A stretch of 33,019 nucleotides of DNA, taken from assembly GCA_016932015.1 (NCBI GenBank), contig JAFGDQ010000081.1, positions 1-33,019 on the forward strand, in the 5' to 3' direction. The number at the start of each line of letters is the position of its first letter. Positions within the stretch are counted from its first letter, which is position 1. The notes beneath the pieces were generated by a model. It made no database searches, was not told the DNA's origin, and saw nothing but the letters and a program-made list of their open reading frames with translations. This document shows positions 7,480 to 15,388 of the stretch, piece by piece. This DNA is from Spirochaetota bacterium (GTDB lineage: Bacteria; Spirochaetota; UBA4802; JAFGDQ01). The position numbers were made by a program, and so were the translations under genes.

Positions 7480-7780
7480 ATATATTGTACTTCCTCTTTT
7501 AATAATTTTAATTTTTTATTCCTGCTAAAAAAAATTGTTGACAAGCAATGAAAATAATGATTTGCTACACGATTTTCATTTTTTAGTCTTTTGTGAAAGC
7601 GCTATATTCATATACTGGCGACCTTGTTAATTTTAAAGGGGCTCTATCTCAGATATTAACAGAGTTAAAGGCTTAAATTTTTTATTCAGGTTTTATAATA
7701 AAAAGTGTATTACCCGGCGTAATTGCTGTCCTGACTTATAAAATCGGGATTATACTAAAAAAAGTATTGGAGGAAAAGTT
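7480..7780. other. intergenic region upstream of the acidic unknown protein
   Basis: About 300 AT-rich bases. A TTGACA at 7538-7543 lacks a good -10 at normal spacing. No hairpin with a T run and no small gene with a ribosome site was found. Confidence 0.55.
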
Positions 7781-8311
7781 ATGGGTGAATTTATGGACCA
7801 AATTCCCGGAGGTATTCAAAGCCATTTAAGAGAGATAATACAAACATCCGGTCTTGAAAATAATGATGAGTCACTTGAAAAAATGGCGCAGGCATGGCTT
7901 GAAAAACAGAAAGCCTTTGAAGAGAATATTGAGTCTCAGTCAATGGAAGAGCTGGACACATTCAGTAAGGATGACGAAAGAGCTGTACTTGTAATGACAT
8001 ATTCCGGATCTCTGCTGAATGCAGGCCCGATTAAGGATAGCGGAAGAAATATTGAATATACCAGTATTGGTATAAGAGCAGATGTCCCTAACAGTGCAGT
8101 CGGTGACAATGCGGTTTTTTCTGATGATGTTGAAGTAGACAAAGAACTTTCATTTGAATCCGGACCAATAAAAAGTACATCTGCTGTATTTAAAATAGCA
8201 GTGTGTAAAGAAAATGCAAGTTTTGAAGAACAGGAAGAAACACTTAAAAATGTAACTGAAGTACTTGAGGAGGAATTTACAAAGATCAATAAAACATTGA
8301 TTCTTGACTAA
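7781..8311 (+). CDS. unrecognised acidic cytosolic protein, 176 residues
   Basis: I do not recognise a family. The start is well supported by GGAGG at 7769-7773, seven bases before the ATG. There is no signal peptide or membrane segment. Residues 1-65 look helical and charged, with several Glu-rich stretches. From residue 66 (RAVLVMTYSGSLLNAGP) the text becomes strand-rich: NIEYTSIGIRADVP, then AVFSDDVEVDKELSFESGPIKSTSAVFKIAV, and ends with a Glu-rich helix (FEEQEETLKNVTEVLEEEF). There is one cysteine (in KIAVCKEN). It is followed by a terminator and lies 200 bases before the phosphatase-kinase block on the same strand, so a functional link to it is possible but not shown. Confidence 0.8.
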   Translation: MGEFMDQIPGGIQSHLREIIQTSGLENNDESLEKMAQAWLEKQKAFEENIESQSMEELDTFSKDDERAVLVMTYSGSLLNAGPIKDSGRNIEYTSIGIRADVPNSAVGDNAVFSDDVEVDKELSFESGPIKSTSAVFKIAVCKENASFEEQEETLKNVTEVLEEEFTKINKTLILD

Positions 8312-8355
8312 ATAATTCCTTAAGAAACGGTTTTTAACTAATAAATAATAGTAAG

Positions 8356-8400
8356 AAGTTGTCAGTACGGGTCATATTAAAAATTACTGGCAGCTTTTTG
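8356..8400 (+). terminator. rho-independent terminator after the acidic unknown protein
   Basis: A 12-base-pair stem (8356-8367 with 8385-8396, including two G-U pairs) is followed at once by a short T run. It sits 45 bases after the stop at 8311, separating that gene from the phosphatase-kinase block. Confidence 0.65.
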
Positions 8401-8513
8401 CTATTAGTGGTTTCTTCTAAATAAAAAATATACGCAAAAATGCCTTTCCATTTTTACTTGACCTTCTCAAAATAATTAATAGAATATTATAAACTTAAAA
8501 ACCAGGAATAATA

Positions 8514-9560
8514 ATGCATACTCAAGAAAAAAGCAATACATTGAGGAACAGGCTCTTTGAGATTTACAACAGGGAAAATCCGCCCGATGTTATTGAATAT
8601 TCCGATGTTATTGACCGGGTAAACAATATTTTACTTTCTGAGGATAGAAATATAAGGCCCTATGATTCATCCGGGCTTCCGGGCGGAATAATAAATCTGA
8701 AGAAAGATATTCCTACAATTATTGTCCCGGACATTCATGCAAGGATGGACTTTTTTATAAACGTCATGCTTTATAATAATAAGCTGAATGAGACGAATCT
8801 TGAAAGTATTGCCACAGGTAAATTGCAGATTGTTTGCGTAGGTGATGCTCTGCATGGTGAAAAAAGAGCAGCAAAAAGATGGTCGGAAGCCTATAAGGAA
8901 TTTTTAACCGGTTATGAAGATCATTCCAGTATTGACGAGGAAATGAAAGAAGGTTTTGGCGTAGTGGAAATGATAATGGAAGTGAAAAATAATTTTCCGG
9001 AAAATTTTCATTTTCTGAAAGGAAACCATGAGAATATTGCAAACGAACAGGGCGGAGGCAACAATCCTTTTATCAAATTTACTCAGGAAGGACCGATGAT
9101 TGCCTATTATGTGGAGAAGTTTTACGGAAAGAGTTTTATTGATAAATATTATAATTTTGAGAAAAACCTTCCTTTACTTGCTATTGGTAAGAATTTTTTA
9201 ATATCCCATGCTGAACCATGGACTTTTTACAGCAGAGATGAAATACTGGAATATAGAAATAATTCTGACGTTGTAGAAGGGCTTACCTGGACAGCCGACG
9301 ATACAGCTGAAGACGGAAGTGTTCAGCAAATGCTGGATGCTTATATCGAAGATGAAGAGGATCTTGAAAAAAGTCTGTATTTCGGCGGGCACAGGCCCGT
9401 CAGGGATATTTACAACCTAAGAGCAGACGGCAGGTATGTGCAGATTCATAATCCTGATAAATTTATTTTAGCATGGATAGAACCTGATAATATAGATCTG
9501 GACCGTGATATTATAGAGCTTGATGATAATATTGCTGATATCATCAATGGAATCGGGTAA
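8514..9560 (+). CDS. PPP-type metallophosphoesterase (probable protein phosphatase)
   Basis: This 348-residue protein has the ordered metal motifs of the calcineurin-like/PPP superfamily: PDIHAR (Asp73, His75), VGDALH (Asp111), LKGNHEN (Asn171, His172), SHAEP (His232) and GGHRP (His293). The second motif is GDALHGEKR where classical PPP enzymes have GDxVDRG, so the usual arginine is absent. There is no signal peptide or membrane segment. An N-terminal helical extension (1-65) and an acidic C-terminal tail (DNIDLDRDIIELDDN) are extra to the core. It lies 66 bases before a Ser/Thr kinase on the same strand, so I infer that it removes phosphate from that kinase or its targets. A nucleotide or Ap4A hydrolase role is the alternative. 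Confidence 0.82.
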   Translation: MHTQEKSNTLRNRLFEIYNRENPPDVIEYSDVIDRVNNILLSEDRNIRPYDSSGLPGGIINLKKDIPTIIVPDIHARMDFFINVMLYNNKLNETNLESIATGKLQIVCVGDALHGEKRAAKRWSEAYKEFLTGYEDHSSIDEEMKEGFGVVEMIMEVKNNFPENFHFLKGNHENIANEQGGGNNPFIKFTQEGPMIAYYVEKFYGKSFIDKYYNFEKNLPLLAIGKNFLISHAEPWTFYSRDEILEYRNNSDVVEGLTWTADDTAEDGSVQQMLDAYIEDEEDLEKSLYFGGHRPVRDIYNLRADGRYVQIHNPDKFILAWIEPDNIDLDRDIIELDDNIADIINGIG

Positions 9561-9626
9561 ATAAATACACTGAATGATAGTTGTTAATTACTTTTCAAAA
9601 TATTATCTCAAAACAGGATAAAAATA

Positions 9627-11591
9627 ATGGCTACAGAAGGAACATATGTTGGGAAGTATTTAATACAGTCCAAGATTGCTGAAGGCGGAATGGGTGCGAT
9701 TTATAAGGCAAAGCATCCTACTCTTGGCAGGACTGTAATTTTAAAACGGCTTACTTTAAAGAAGAATACAGCGATCACTGAACGCTTTAAAAGGGAAGCT
9801 CAGCTGATGATTGATTTTCGTCATGATAATATTGTACAGGTATACGATCATTTTAAAGAGGGAAATTCCTATTACATAGCTATGGAATATGTGGACGGCA
9901 TCAGCCTTGGCGATTTAATTGAAAAAAAAAGATATATTCCTAATGACATAACAATGCTCATATTTCGTGAGATATGTAAAGCTCTGAAATACGCTCATGA
10001 TAAATCAGTTATACACAGAGATATAAAGCCTGAAAACGTGCTAATATCAAAAGACGGAGAGGTAAAGCTAACTGATTTCGGAATTGCGACTTCCAAAGAT
10101 GCTGAAGATGACGGGCTTACATCTGCCGGCATGACTCTCGGAACACCTGCCTATATGTCTCCTGAACAGATATCGGATACAAAGACTGTCGATAAAAGGG
10201 CTGATATTTATTCAATGGGAGTAGTGCTTTATAAAATGCTTACAGGTAAGACCCCTTTCCCGGGTAATTTTACTCCTGACGCTATATCTCAAATTAACAG
10301 GGGTGAGTATATTTATCCCAGAAAGATTAATCCCAGAATATCGCCGCTCTTACACAGAGTTATTAAAAAAGCTATGCATCACAAGGCGAAAAAAAGATAT
10401 AAGGATCTTCATCAGATCATTGATATATTTACAAAACAGCTGAAGAGATATAAGGATAAAGAATCAATAAATTCGTCAATAAAAGCATATCTTCAGGGAA
10501 AGGATGCAACTGTAAATAAAACAGGCAAAGCTGATACAATCAATGCTATCGGAAAATCTGTAAAATCTGTTTCAGCATCTCTTGCTTCCAATTTTGTCAG
10601 AATATTACTTGCTGTCGTTTTTTTACTGGTACTTGCTGCCGGTGGGGCTTATTACGCGTATATGAAGGGACTTCATTACGAATATTTATACGGTCAGGAA
10701 TACGGGGCTTTATCTATCAGTATTACAGTCCCCGAAAAGGTAAAAGATCCGAAAGATAATTATGTGGATACAGCGCTTTATGTTCTTCAGGGTAAGAATT
10801 ATAAAAGTGTAAAGAATATTGATTTTGATTTCTCTTTGCAGGAGGAAAATAACAAGTCGCATTTTATATTGCAATCCAATAAAGTATATCTGGAAACAGG
10901 CAATTACCGGATTTTTATCCGTTTTGGAAATGAGCTTTTTCAGAAAGATTTTTTTCTGAAACCCAGAATCCAGCAGAAGGTAAATAAAAATTCATTAGAA
11001 TCGGAAACAATAGATGTATACTACACACGGGCTGTCCATCTGCCGCTTAAAGTGTATTATAAGATATATGATTCAATCACAACCAATGATATAAGCAGTA
11101 ATGTTGATTTTGAGGTTTTCGCCAACAGGAGATGGATTGCATGGAAAGATTTTTCTGACCAAAAAAAATCTGAAGATATTCTTGTAACAGGCAGAACTCA
11201 TAGATTCAGGATAAAAATGGACGGTTATTATACAGCCTATAATAAGATATATGTTCAGCCTCAAGAGACAGTTCTATATCTGGAGACATGTCTTTCTCCT
11301 CTTCCCGGCGCAATATCCATTAGGTCCAATGCTGAGGATCTTGAAGTTTTACTGAATAATTCGAAGAATTATCTGGTAGGAGGCATGTACAAGTCTTATA
11401 TGAAGACAGAACCGACTTCCGGAAAAAGGCAGACTATCACGCTGGATCCGGGGAGTTATTTCTTTACAGTCAGACAATCTGATGATGTTACAAAAACAGT
11501 AAAAGTTAACATTGAATCAGGTAAAACTTCATATGTAACAATTGAATATAATAAATCAAAAGATTCTATTGATATAGAAGTAAAATCATAA
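9627..11591 (+). CDS. transmembrane Ser/Thr protein kinase with beta-rich C-terminal (PEGA-like) domain
   Basis: A Hanks-type kinase of 654 residues. The catalytic domain (10-270) is complete. It has the glycine loop AEGGMGAIYKAKH (18-30), ATP lysine 40 in VILKR, Glu57, HRDIKPEN (130-137, catalytic Asp132), DFG (150-152) and the activation loop LGTPAYMSPEQ (171-181) with Thr/Ser residues for autophosphorylation. A linker leads to one membrane helix (about 324-346). Residues 350-654 form a beta-rich extracytoplasmic part with two or more repeats. The last, PGAISIRSNAEDLEVLLNN then GSYFFTVRQ, matches the shape of PEGA domains. It begins 66 bases after the phosphatase gene and ends 16 bases before an FHA protein gene, so it is the likely writer of this block. 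Confidence 0.93.
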   Translation: MATEGTYVGKYLIQSKIAEGGMGAIYKAKHPTLGRTVILKRLTLKKNTAITERFKREAQLMIDFRHDNIVQVYDHFKEGNSYYIAMEYVDGISLGDLIEKKRYIPNDITMLIFREICKALKYAHDKSVIHRDIKPENVLISKDGEVKLTDFGIATSKDAEDDGLTSAGMTLGTPAYMSPEQISDTKTVDKRADIYSMGVVLYKMLTGKTPFPGNFTPDAISQINRGEYIYPRKINPRISPLLHRVIKKAMHHKAKKRYKDLHQIIDIFTKQLKRYKDKESINSSIKAYLQGKDATVNKTGKADTINAIGKSVKSVSASLASNFVRILLAVVFLLVLAAGGAYYAYMKGLHYEYLYGQEYGALSISITVPEKVKDPKDNYVDTALYVLQGKNYKSVKNIDFDFSLQEENNKSHFILQSNKVYLETGNYRIFIRFGNELFQKDFFLKPRIQQKVNKNSLESETIDVYYTRAVHLPLKVYYKIYDSITTNDISSNVDFEVFANRRWIAWKDFSDQKKSEDILVTGRTHRFRIKMDGYYTAYNKIYVQPQETVLYLETCLSPLPGAISIRSNAEDLEVLLNNSKNYLVGGMYKSYMKTEPTSGKRQTITLDPGSYFFTVRQSDDVTKTVKVNIESGKTSYVTIEYNKSKDSIDIEVKS

Positions 11592-11607
11592 TCAACAGGA
11601 GCAATAT

Positions 11608-12498
11608 ATGTCAATCATAATGAGAAGAATTTTTCTGTGTATTATAGGTATGATTGCGGGATTGGCTGCATGGCCTTTTGCGGAAACAACATTACTTTTT
11701 CAGCCTGACTTTCCTTCATACCTGATTTTCAGTATTTTTCTCGGGGTGATCTTCGGTTTTGTAATGGGCGGCTTCTTTGGAACAAGCGATGGAGTTATCA
11801 TGTCAGTAAAAAGAAGCGTTTTCAGCGGCAGTATACACGGTGCTCTGATAGGCATAATAGGGGGCGCTGTCGGTTTCATAATCGGACAGGCCGCACTGTT
11901 TATTGCAGGTAATATTCTTATCCAGTCTGCAAGAGAATTTAATACAGTAGGATTTCCTGTTTCAAGAGCTGTCGGCTGGGCTTTTCTCGGTGTATTTATA
12001 GGTATGGTAGATGGAATCAGATCTCGTTCTTTTGATAAAATAAAAGTAGGAATAATCGGCGGTATACTCGGTGGATTCTTAGGAGGGCTTGCTCTTGAAT
12101 ATTCCAGGTTAGTTGTCAACAATGTTATGTTTGCGAGAGTTGCAGGCCTCATTATTTTCGGATTGTTTATCGGGCTGCTGTACGGCTTTGTTGAGAGCCG
12201 TTTATCATTCGGCGTTTTAAGGCTGCTCAACGGGAAATACAAAGGTAAAGAGTTTCTTGTTAATCAGAGAAAAATTAAAATCGGGTCTTCCGTAAAAAAT
12301 ACTATTGTTTTATCCGGATATGATAAAATTTCAGATACACATGCGGAATTAAAGGTAAAGGGAGACACAGTCGTAATTAAGAAGAACAGCCCGAAAACTG
12401 TCATTTCGGTTAATGACGATAAAGTCGAAGAACATCAGCTTATTATGGATGATGTAATACAGATAGGTTCAGCCAAATTTTTATACAAATTTAAATAG
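11608..12498 (+). CDS. polytopic membrane protein with C-terminal FHA domain
   Basis: The 296-residue protein has about five glycine-rich membrane helices in residues 7-195 (for example FSIFLGVIFGFVMGGFFG and VGIIGGILGGFLGGLAL), alternating with short basic loops. A cytosolic FHA domain follows at about 205-296 (GKYKGKEFLVNQRKIKIGSS, then ISDTHAELKV and DDVIQIGSAKFLYKF). In the FHA part the usual Gly-Arg is IGSS and the usual Ser-Arg-x-His is S-D-T-H, so the arginines that contact phosphothreonine are missing. AGGAG six bases before the ATG fixes the start. It sits 16 bases after the kinase gene and is surely cotranscribed. The membrane half could be a channel-like or scaffold module, and I know no named family for it. 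Confidence 0.82.
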   Translation: MSIIMRRIFLCIIGMIAGLAAWPFAETTLLFQPDFPSYLIFSIFLGVIFGFVMGGFFGTSDGVIMSVKRSVFSGSIHGALIGIIGGAVGFIIGQAALFIAGNILIQSAREFNTVGFPVSRAVGWAFLGVFIGMVDGIRSRSFDKIKVGIIGGILGGFLGGLALEYSRLVVNNVMFARVAGLIIFGLFIGLLYGFVESRLSFGVLRLLNGKYKGKEFLVNQRKIKIGSSVKNTIVLSGYDKISDTHAELKVKGDTVVIKKNSPKTVISVNDDKVEEHQLIMDDVIQIGSAKFLYKFK

Positions 12499-12578
12499 TT
12501 TTTTTAAGATCTGTATTGCCGCAAACTTATAACGATTATTATAAATACAGATAATACAATATAAAACGGAGTTCATAC

Positions 12579-14003
12579 ATGAAAAAGAAATGTTTATTAT
12601 TCTGTCTCTTTATTATTCTGATACCGGGATATATATTCGCAGATCATGTTCGTATTTCCCAGATAGATTCATCCGGCCTTTTATTGAGTCAGGAAGTGAA
12701 ATTATATGTTAGTGTTACAAGTGATTTCGGAAAACCGGTAACAGGCCTTAATGCAGACAAATTCAGTATTTATGAGTCTTCAGATAATAAAAATTTTAAA
12801 AAGGTTTCCAGTATTTCAGGTTTCGATGTAATGGCAAACTATGAATCCGGAATCAATTTCCTTCTGCTGATAGATAATTCAGGAAGTATGTATCAAACTC
12901 TTTCAGGTAAAAGGCCGGGAAGAGATGAAGATATGAGAATATCTCATGCAAAAAGAGCGCTTGTTATTTTTTTAAAAAGTGTCAGCAATCCGAAGGATAA
13001 AATCGGCCTTGCAGCATATAATACCAATTATACATCTTATTCAGAACTTACCAATGATAGAGTAAAAATTCAGGGTTATCTTGATGAAATAGTAAGGCCG
13101 GGAAAAGGAGAGCGGTACAGTGAAATTTATTCAAGCGTTTACCTTGCTGTTGAGGAGTTCAGGTCTGTTAAAGGAAGAAAGGCCATTATAGTTTTATCTG
13201 ATGGACGGAACCAGCCGTATTTTCAATATACTAAAAAGCCTCACGATGTTTTCGGCGAAAAAATTTTTAAATATTCCGAGCCAATGGAATACTGCCAGCT
13301 TGAAGGTATTTCCGTGTATGCAATAAATTTCGGTCCGAAAAGAGAGAAAAAGGATAAAGGGTTGAGTACAATTGCTTATCAGACCGGCGGAACCGTATTT
13401 GACGCTCATGACCAGAATCAGCTTAAGGAAGTATATAACAAAATAGTAAACCAGATTTTAAATGAATATTTGATTACCTACGAAGCAACAATGGAGCCTG
13501 CGGATAAAAAATTTGTTAAAATTGATTATGAAACGCCGTCAGGTGTTCTGTCAGCTGTCAGATTTTATTTTTCCAGCACTGTATTCGGCAATCCTATGAA
13601 AGATTTTAATTTTCTGCTGATACTTCCTCTGCTGCTGGCAATCGCTTTGTTATGGCTTCTTACAAAACTGAAATTTGAAAATAAACATACCAATCCCAGT
13701 CTTGAAGTTTTAAATGCAGGCTCTGCCAAGGCATCTACAAATTTCTTTACACTTGATAAAAGCAAAAAAACAGTTATAGGAGGAGATCCAGGAGCGGACA
13801 TGACTCTTTCAGGTGGCGCTACAAAGATAAAGGAAAAACACGCAACAGTAGCATTTGATGCTAAAAATAAAGGATATACTATTGTCGCGGATGGGAATCT
13901 TACAGTTAATAATAAACCTGTAAAAACAAAGCTCCTTGAACCGGGCGATGTAATAAATGTTGGAGGAACAACTATTGTTTTTGATGATGGTGAATTTGAT
14001 TAA
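12579..14003 (+). CDS. secreted VWA domain - transmembrane - FHA protein
   Basis: The 474-residue protein spans the membrane once. A signal peptide (1-20, cleavage near IFA-D) leads to a small beta domain (25-80) and a von Willebrand A domain (about 92-295). That domain has a MIDAS motif DNSGS (Asp99, Ser101, Ser103) and the fourth-strand VLSDGR (206-210). A membrane helix at about 344-362 follows. A cytosolic FHA domain (385-470: KTVIGGDPGADMTL, then KIKEKHATVAF, then EPGDVINVGGTTIVF) closes it. The FHA domain keeps the HA pair but has IGGD for the usual IGRD and K-E-K-H for S-R-x-H. It lies 80 bases after the FHA membrane protein. The layout would link an extracytoplasmic ligand or adhesion event to the cytosolic kinase circuit, which is inference. 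Confidence 0.88.
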   Translation: MKKKCLLFCLFIILIPGYIFADHVRISQIDSSGLLLSQEVKLYVSVTSDFGKPVTGLNADKFSIYESSDNKNFKKVSSISGFDVMANYESGINFLLLIDNSGSMYQTLSGKRPGRDEDMRISHAKRALVIFLKSVSNPKDKIGLAAYNTNYTSYSELTNDRVKIQGYLDEIVRPGKGERYSEIYSSVYLAVEEFRSVKGRKAIIVLSDGRNQPYFQYTKKPHDVFGEKIFKYSEPMEYCQLEGISVYAINFGPKREKKDKGLSTIAYQTGGTVFDAHDQNQLKEVYNKIVNQILNEYLITYEATMEPADKKFVKIDYETPSGVLSAVRFYFSSTVFGNPMKDFNFLLILPLLLAIALLWLLTKLKFENKHTNPSLEVLNAGSAKASTNFFTLDKSKKTVIGGDPGADMTLSGGATKIKEKHATVAFDAKNKGYTIVADGNLTVNNKPVKTKLLEPGDVINVGGTTIVFDDGEFD

Positions 14004-14315
14004 GAATTTGATTTATTGTTGAATAAAATAATCAAATGTGCGATACTTATAGTATAGTATGAGCAGATTAAACAGGGAAAAAATATGCGGTCTTTTTTGC
14101 AAAAGCAGCAGATGAGGCCGCTTAAGGTAATACTAGTATTTTCATAAAATTAAAAAAAATCTAATCATTTTAGCGATTTGCTGTCGCAATTCCTTTGAAA
14201 AAGTCGGTCAAAATGAGTAAATGAGCAATGTTCTGCTTATTCTTATATAAATATTAAATGCCGAATTTAGAAAATTGCTGATAATTCGGTTCCCTGAAAA
14301 GAAATGGAGCATTTG
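14004..14315. other. intergenic region before the HDOD gene
   Basis: It holds a hairpin at 14087-14121 (GCGGTCT with AGGCCGC, long loop) and a second at about 14263-14289 (CCGAATT with AATTCGG) in the HDOD leader. Neither matches a riboswitch I know. No open frame with a start is seen. Confidence 0.55.
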
Positions 14316-15209
14316 ATGGATGTTGATGATAAGAAAGCAAAAATTGAAATAAAAGATATACCGGTAATTCCGCAGGTTGCTGCAAAAGTCCTTCAATTAC
14401 AGGAGGACAATCTCCAGATAAGTTTTAATGAGCTTGAAAGAATAATCAAACTTGATCCCGCTATTACAGCAAGGATTTTAAAGGTCGCGAATTCCGCACT
14501 TTATGCCCGTCAGAAAGAAATTACCAATCTGCAGCAGGCTATTACTTTACTTGGATTTAAGATGATCAAGAGCATGATATTGCTTATTTGTGCATCAAAT
14601 ATTTATGGTAAAACAAAGAAAAAATTCAAGGGATATCCTGAAACAATAGCTACAAAATCATCAGTCATGGAAATGTGGCGGCATCTGGTTTTAACCGCTT
14701 TTATTGCAAGGCATATGGCAACAAAAATGAAGCTTGATGACAGGAAGGAGGATATTTTTGTTGCAGGTTTACTTCATGATATAGGCAGGGTTGTCCTGAT
14801 GATAAATCATAGTGAACTTTATGAAAAGTTTCTTCAGGAAGCCGGCAACAACCTTGAAAAAGATATACTAAGGATTGAAGATAGTATTTTCGGATACAAT
14901 CATCTGGAAGTAGGGAAACTTGTTCTTGAGAAATGGAATTTTCCTGATGAACTTGTTGATGTTATTTCTCAGCATCATTCGAAGCACATTGATTCTCCCT
15001 TTAAAACAAGTATTACGATAGTGTCTATTGCTAATTTATATGCGAGAGTACTGGTAAATGAACGCTTATCCGTACCTGATCTTGATAATCAGGAAGAATA
15101 CATGAAGATTTTATCAATATCAGAAGAGGATAATGAATATTATTCAGAAAAATTTATGGAAGAAATTGAAAAGGATGAATTCTATAATATCAGTACACAT
15201 TTAAGTTAG
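14316..15209 (+). CDS. HDOD domain protein
   Basis: HDOD proteins are HD-related regulators without proven enzyme activity, often tied to signalling, motility or stress. The product (297 residues from this start) has the HDOD opening IKDIPVIPQVAAKVLQLQ, then FNELERIIKLDPAITARILKVANSALY, LQQAITLLGFKMIKSMIL and a VAGLLHDIGRVVLMI stretch with the His154-Asp155 pair. A C-terminal VVDVISQHHSKH-like segment (ELVDVISQHHSKHID) closes the helical domain. I prefer the ATG at 14316 because GGAG at 14306-14309 lies six bases before it. An in-frame ATG at 14304 overlaps that site and has no ribosome site of its own. It is co-directional with the kinase block but separated by about 300 bases. Confidence 0.88.
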   Translation: MDVDDKKAKIEIKDIPVIPQVAAKVLQLQEDNLQISFNELERIIKLDPAITARILKVANSALYARQKEITNLQQAITLLGFKMIKSMILLICASNIYGKTKKKFKGYPETIATKSSVMEMWRHLVLTAFIARHMATKMKLDDRKEDIFVAGLLHDIGRVVLMINHSELYEKFLQEAGNNLEKDILRIEDSIFGYNHLEVGKLVLEKWNFPDELVDVISQHHSKHIDSPFKTSITIVSIANLYARVLVNERLSVPDLDNQEEYMKILSISEEDNEYYSEKFMEEIEKDEFYNISTHLS

Positions 15210-15352
15210 CAATTTACTCCGCCCGGCAGGGAGGGAACAAGTCCTGAAGTAACTTTAAAAATTATTAAAAATGTCCTTTTAAATTTAGTTTCTTAAAAGA
15301 TTCAGGAAGGTAAGCACAGGGTTAATTATAATATATAGTTAACCGTTTTAAT

Positions 15353-15388
15353 AAAAGACCTGCTTTAATTAAAGCAGGTCTTTTATTT
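15353..15388. terminator. bidirectional terminator, perfect 32-base palindrome
   Basis: Bases 15353-15368 are the exact reverse complement of 15369-15384. The arms end in A and T runs, so each strand transcribes a stem with a U-rich tail. It lies between the convergent HDOD and aminotransferase genes, three bases from the latter's stop, and can serve both. Confidence 0.85.

Noticed and set aside
7538..7566. TTGACA box upstream of the acidic unknown protein considered as promoter
   Set aside because: No acceptable -10 at 16-18 bases; in AT-rich DNA a single -35 match is weak.
7936..8289. Serine-rich antisense frame under the acidic unknown protein
   Set aside because: Low-complexity complement of Glu-rich codons; the sense frame has a strong ribosome site and a following terminator.
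11700..12242. Long antisense open frame of about 180 codons under the FHA membrane protein
   Set aside because: It is proline/isoleucine-rich text typical of the complement of glycine-rich membrane helices, and the sense gene has clear domains and a ribosome site.
14087..14121. Hairpin GCGGTCT/AGGCCGC before the HDOD gene considered as riboswitch or terminator
   Set aside because: It has no T run and no conserved aptamer core that I know, such as that of the cyclic-di-GMP class; left as part of the intergenic note.
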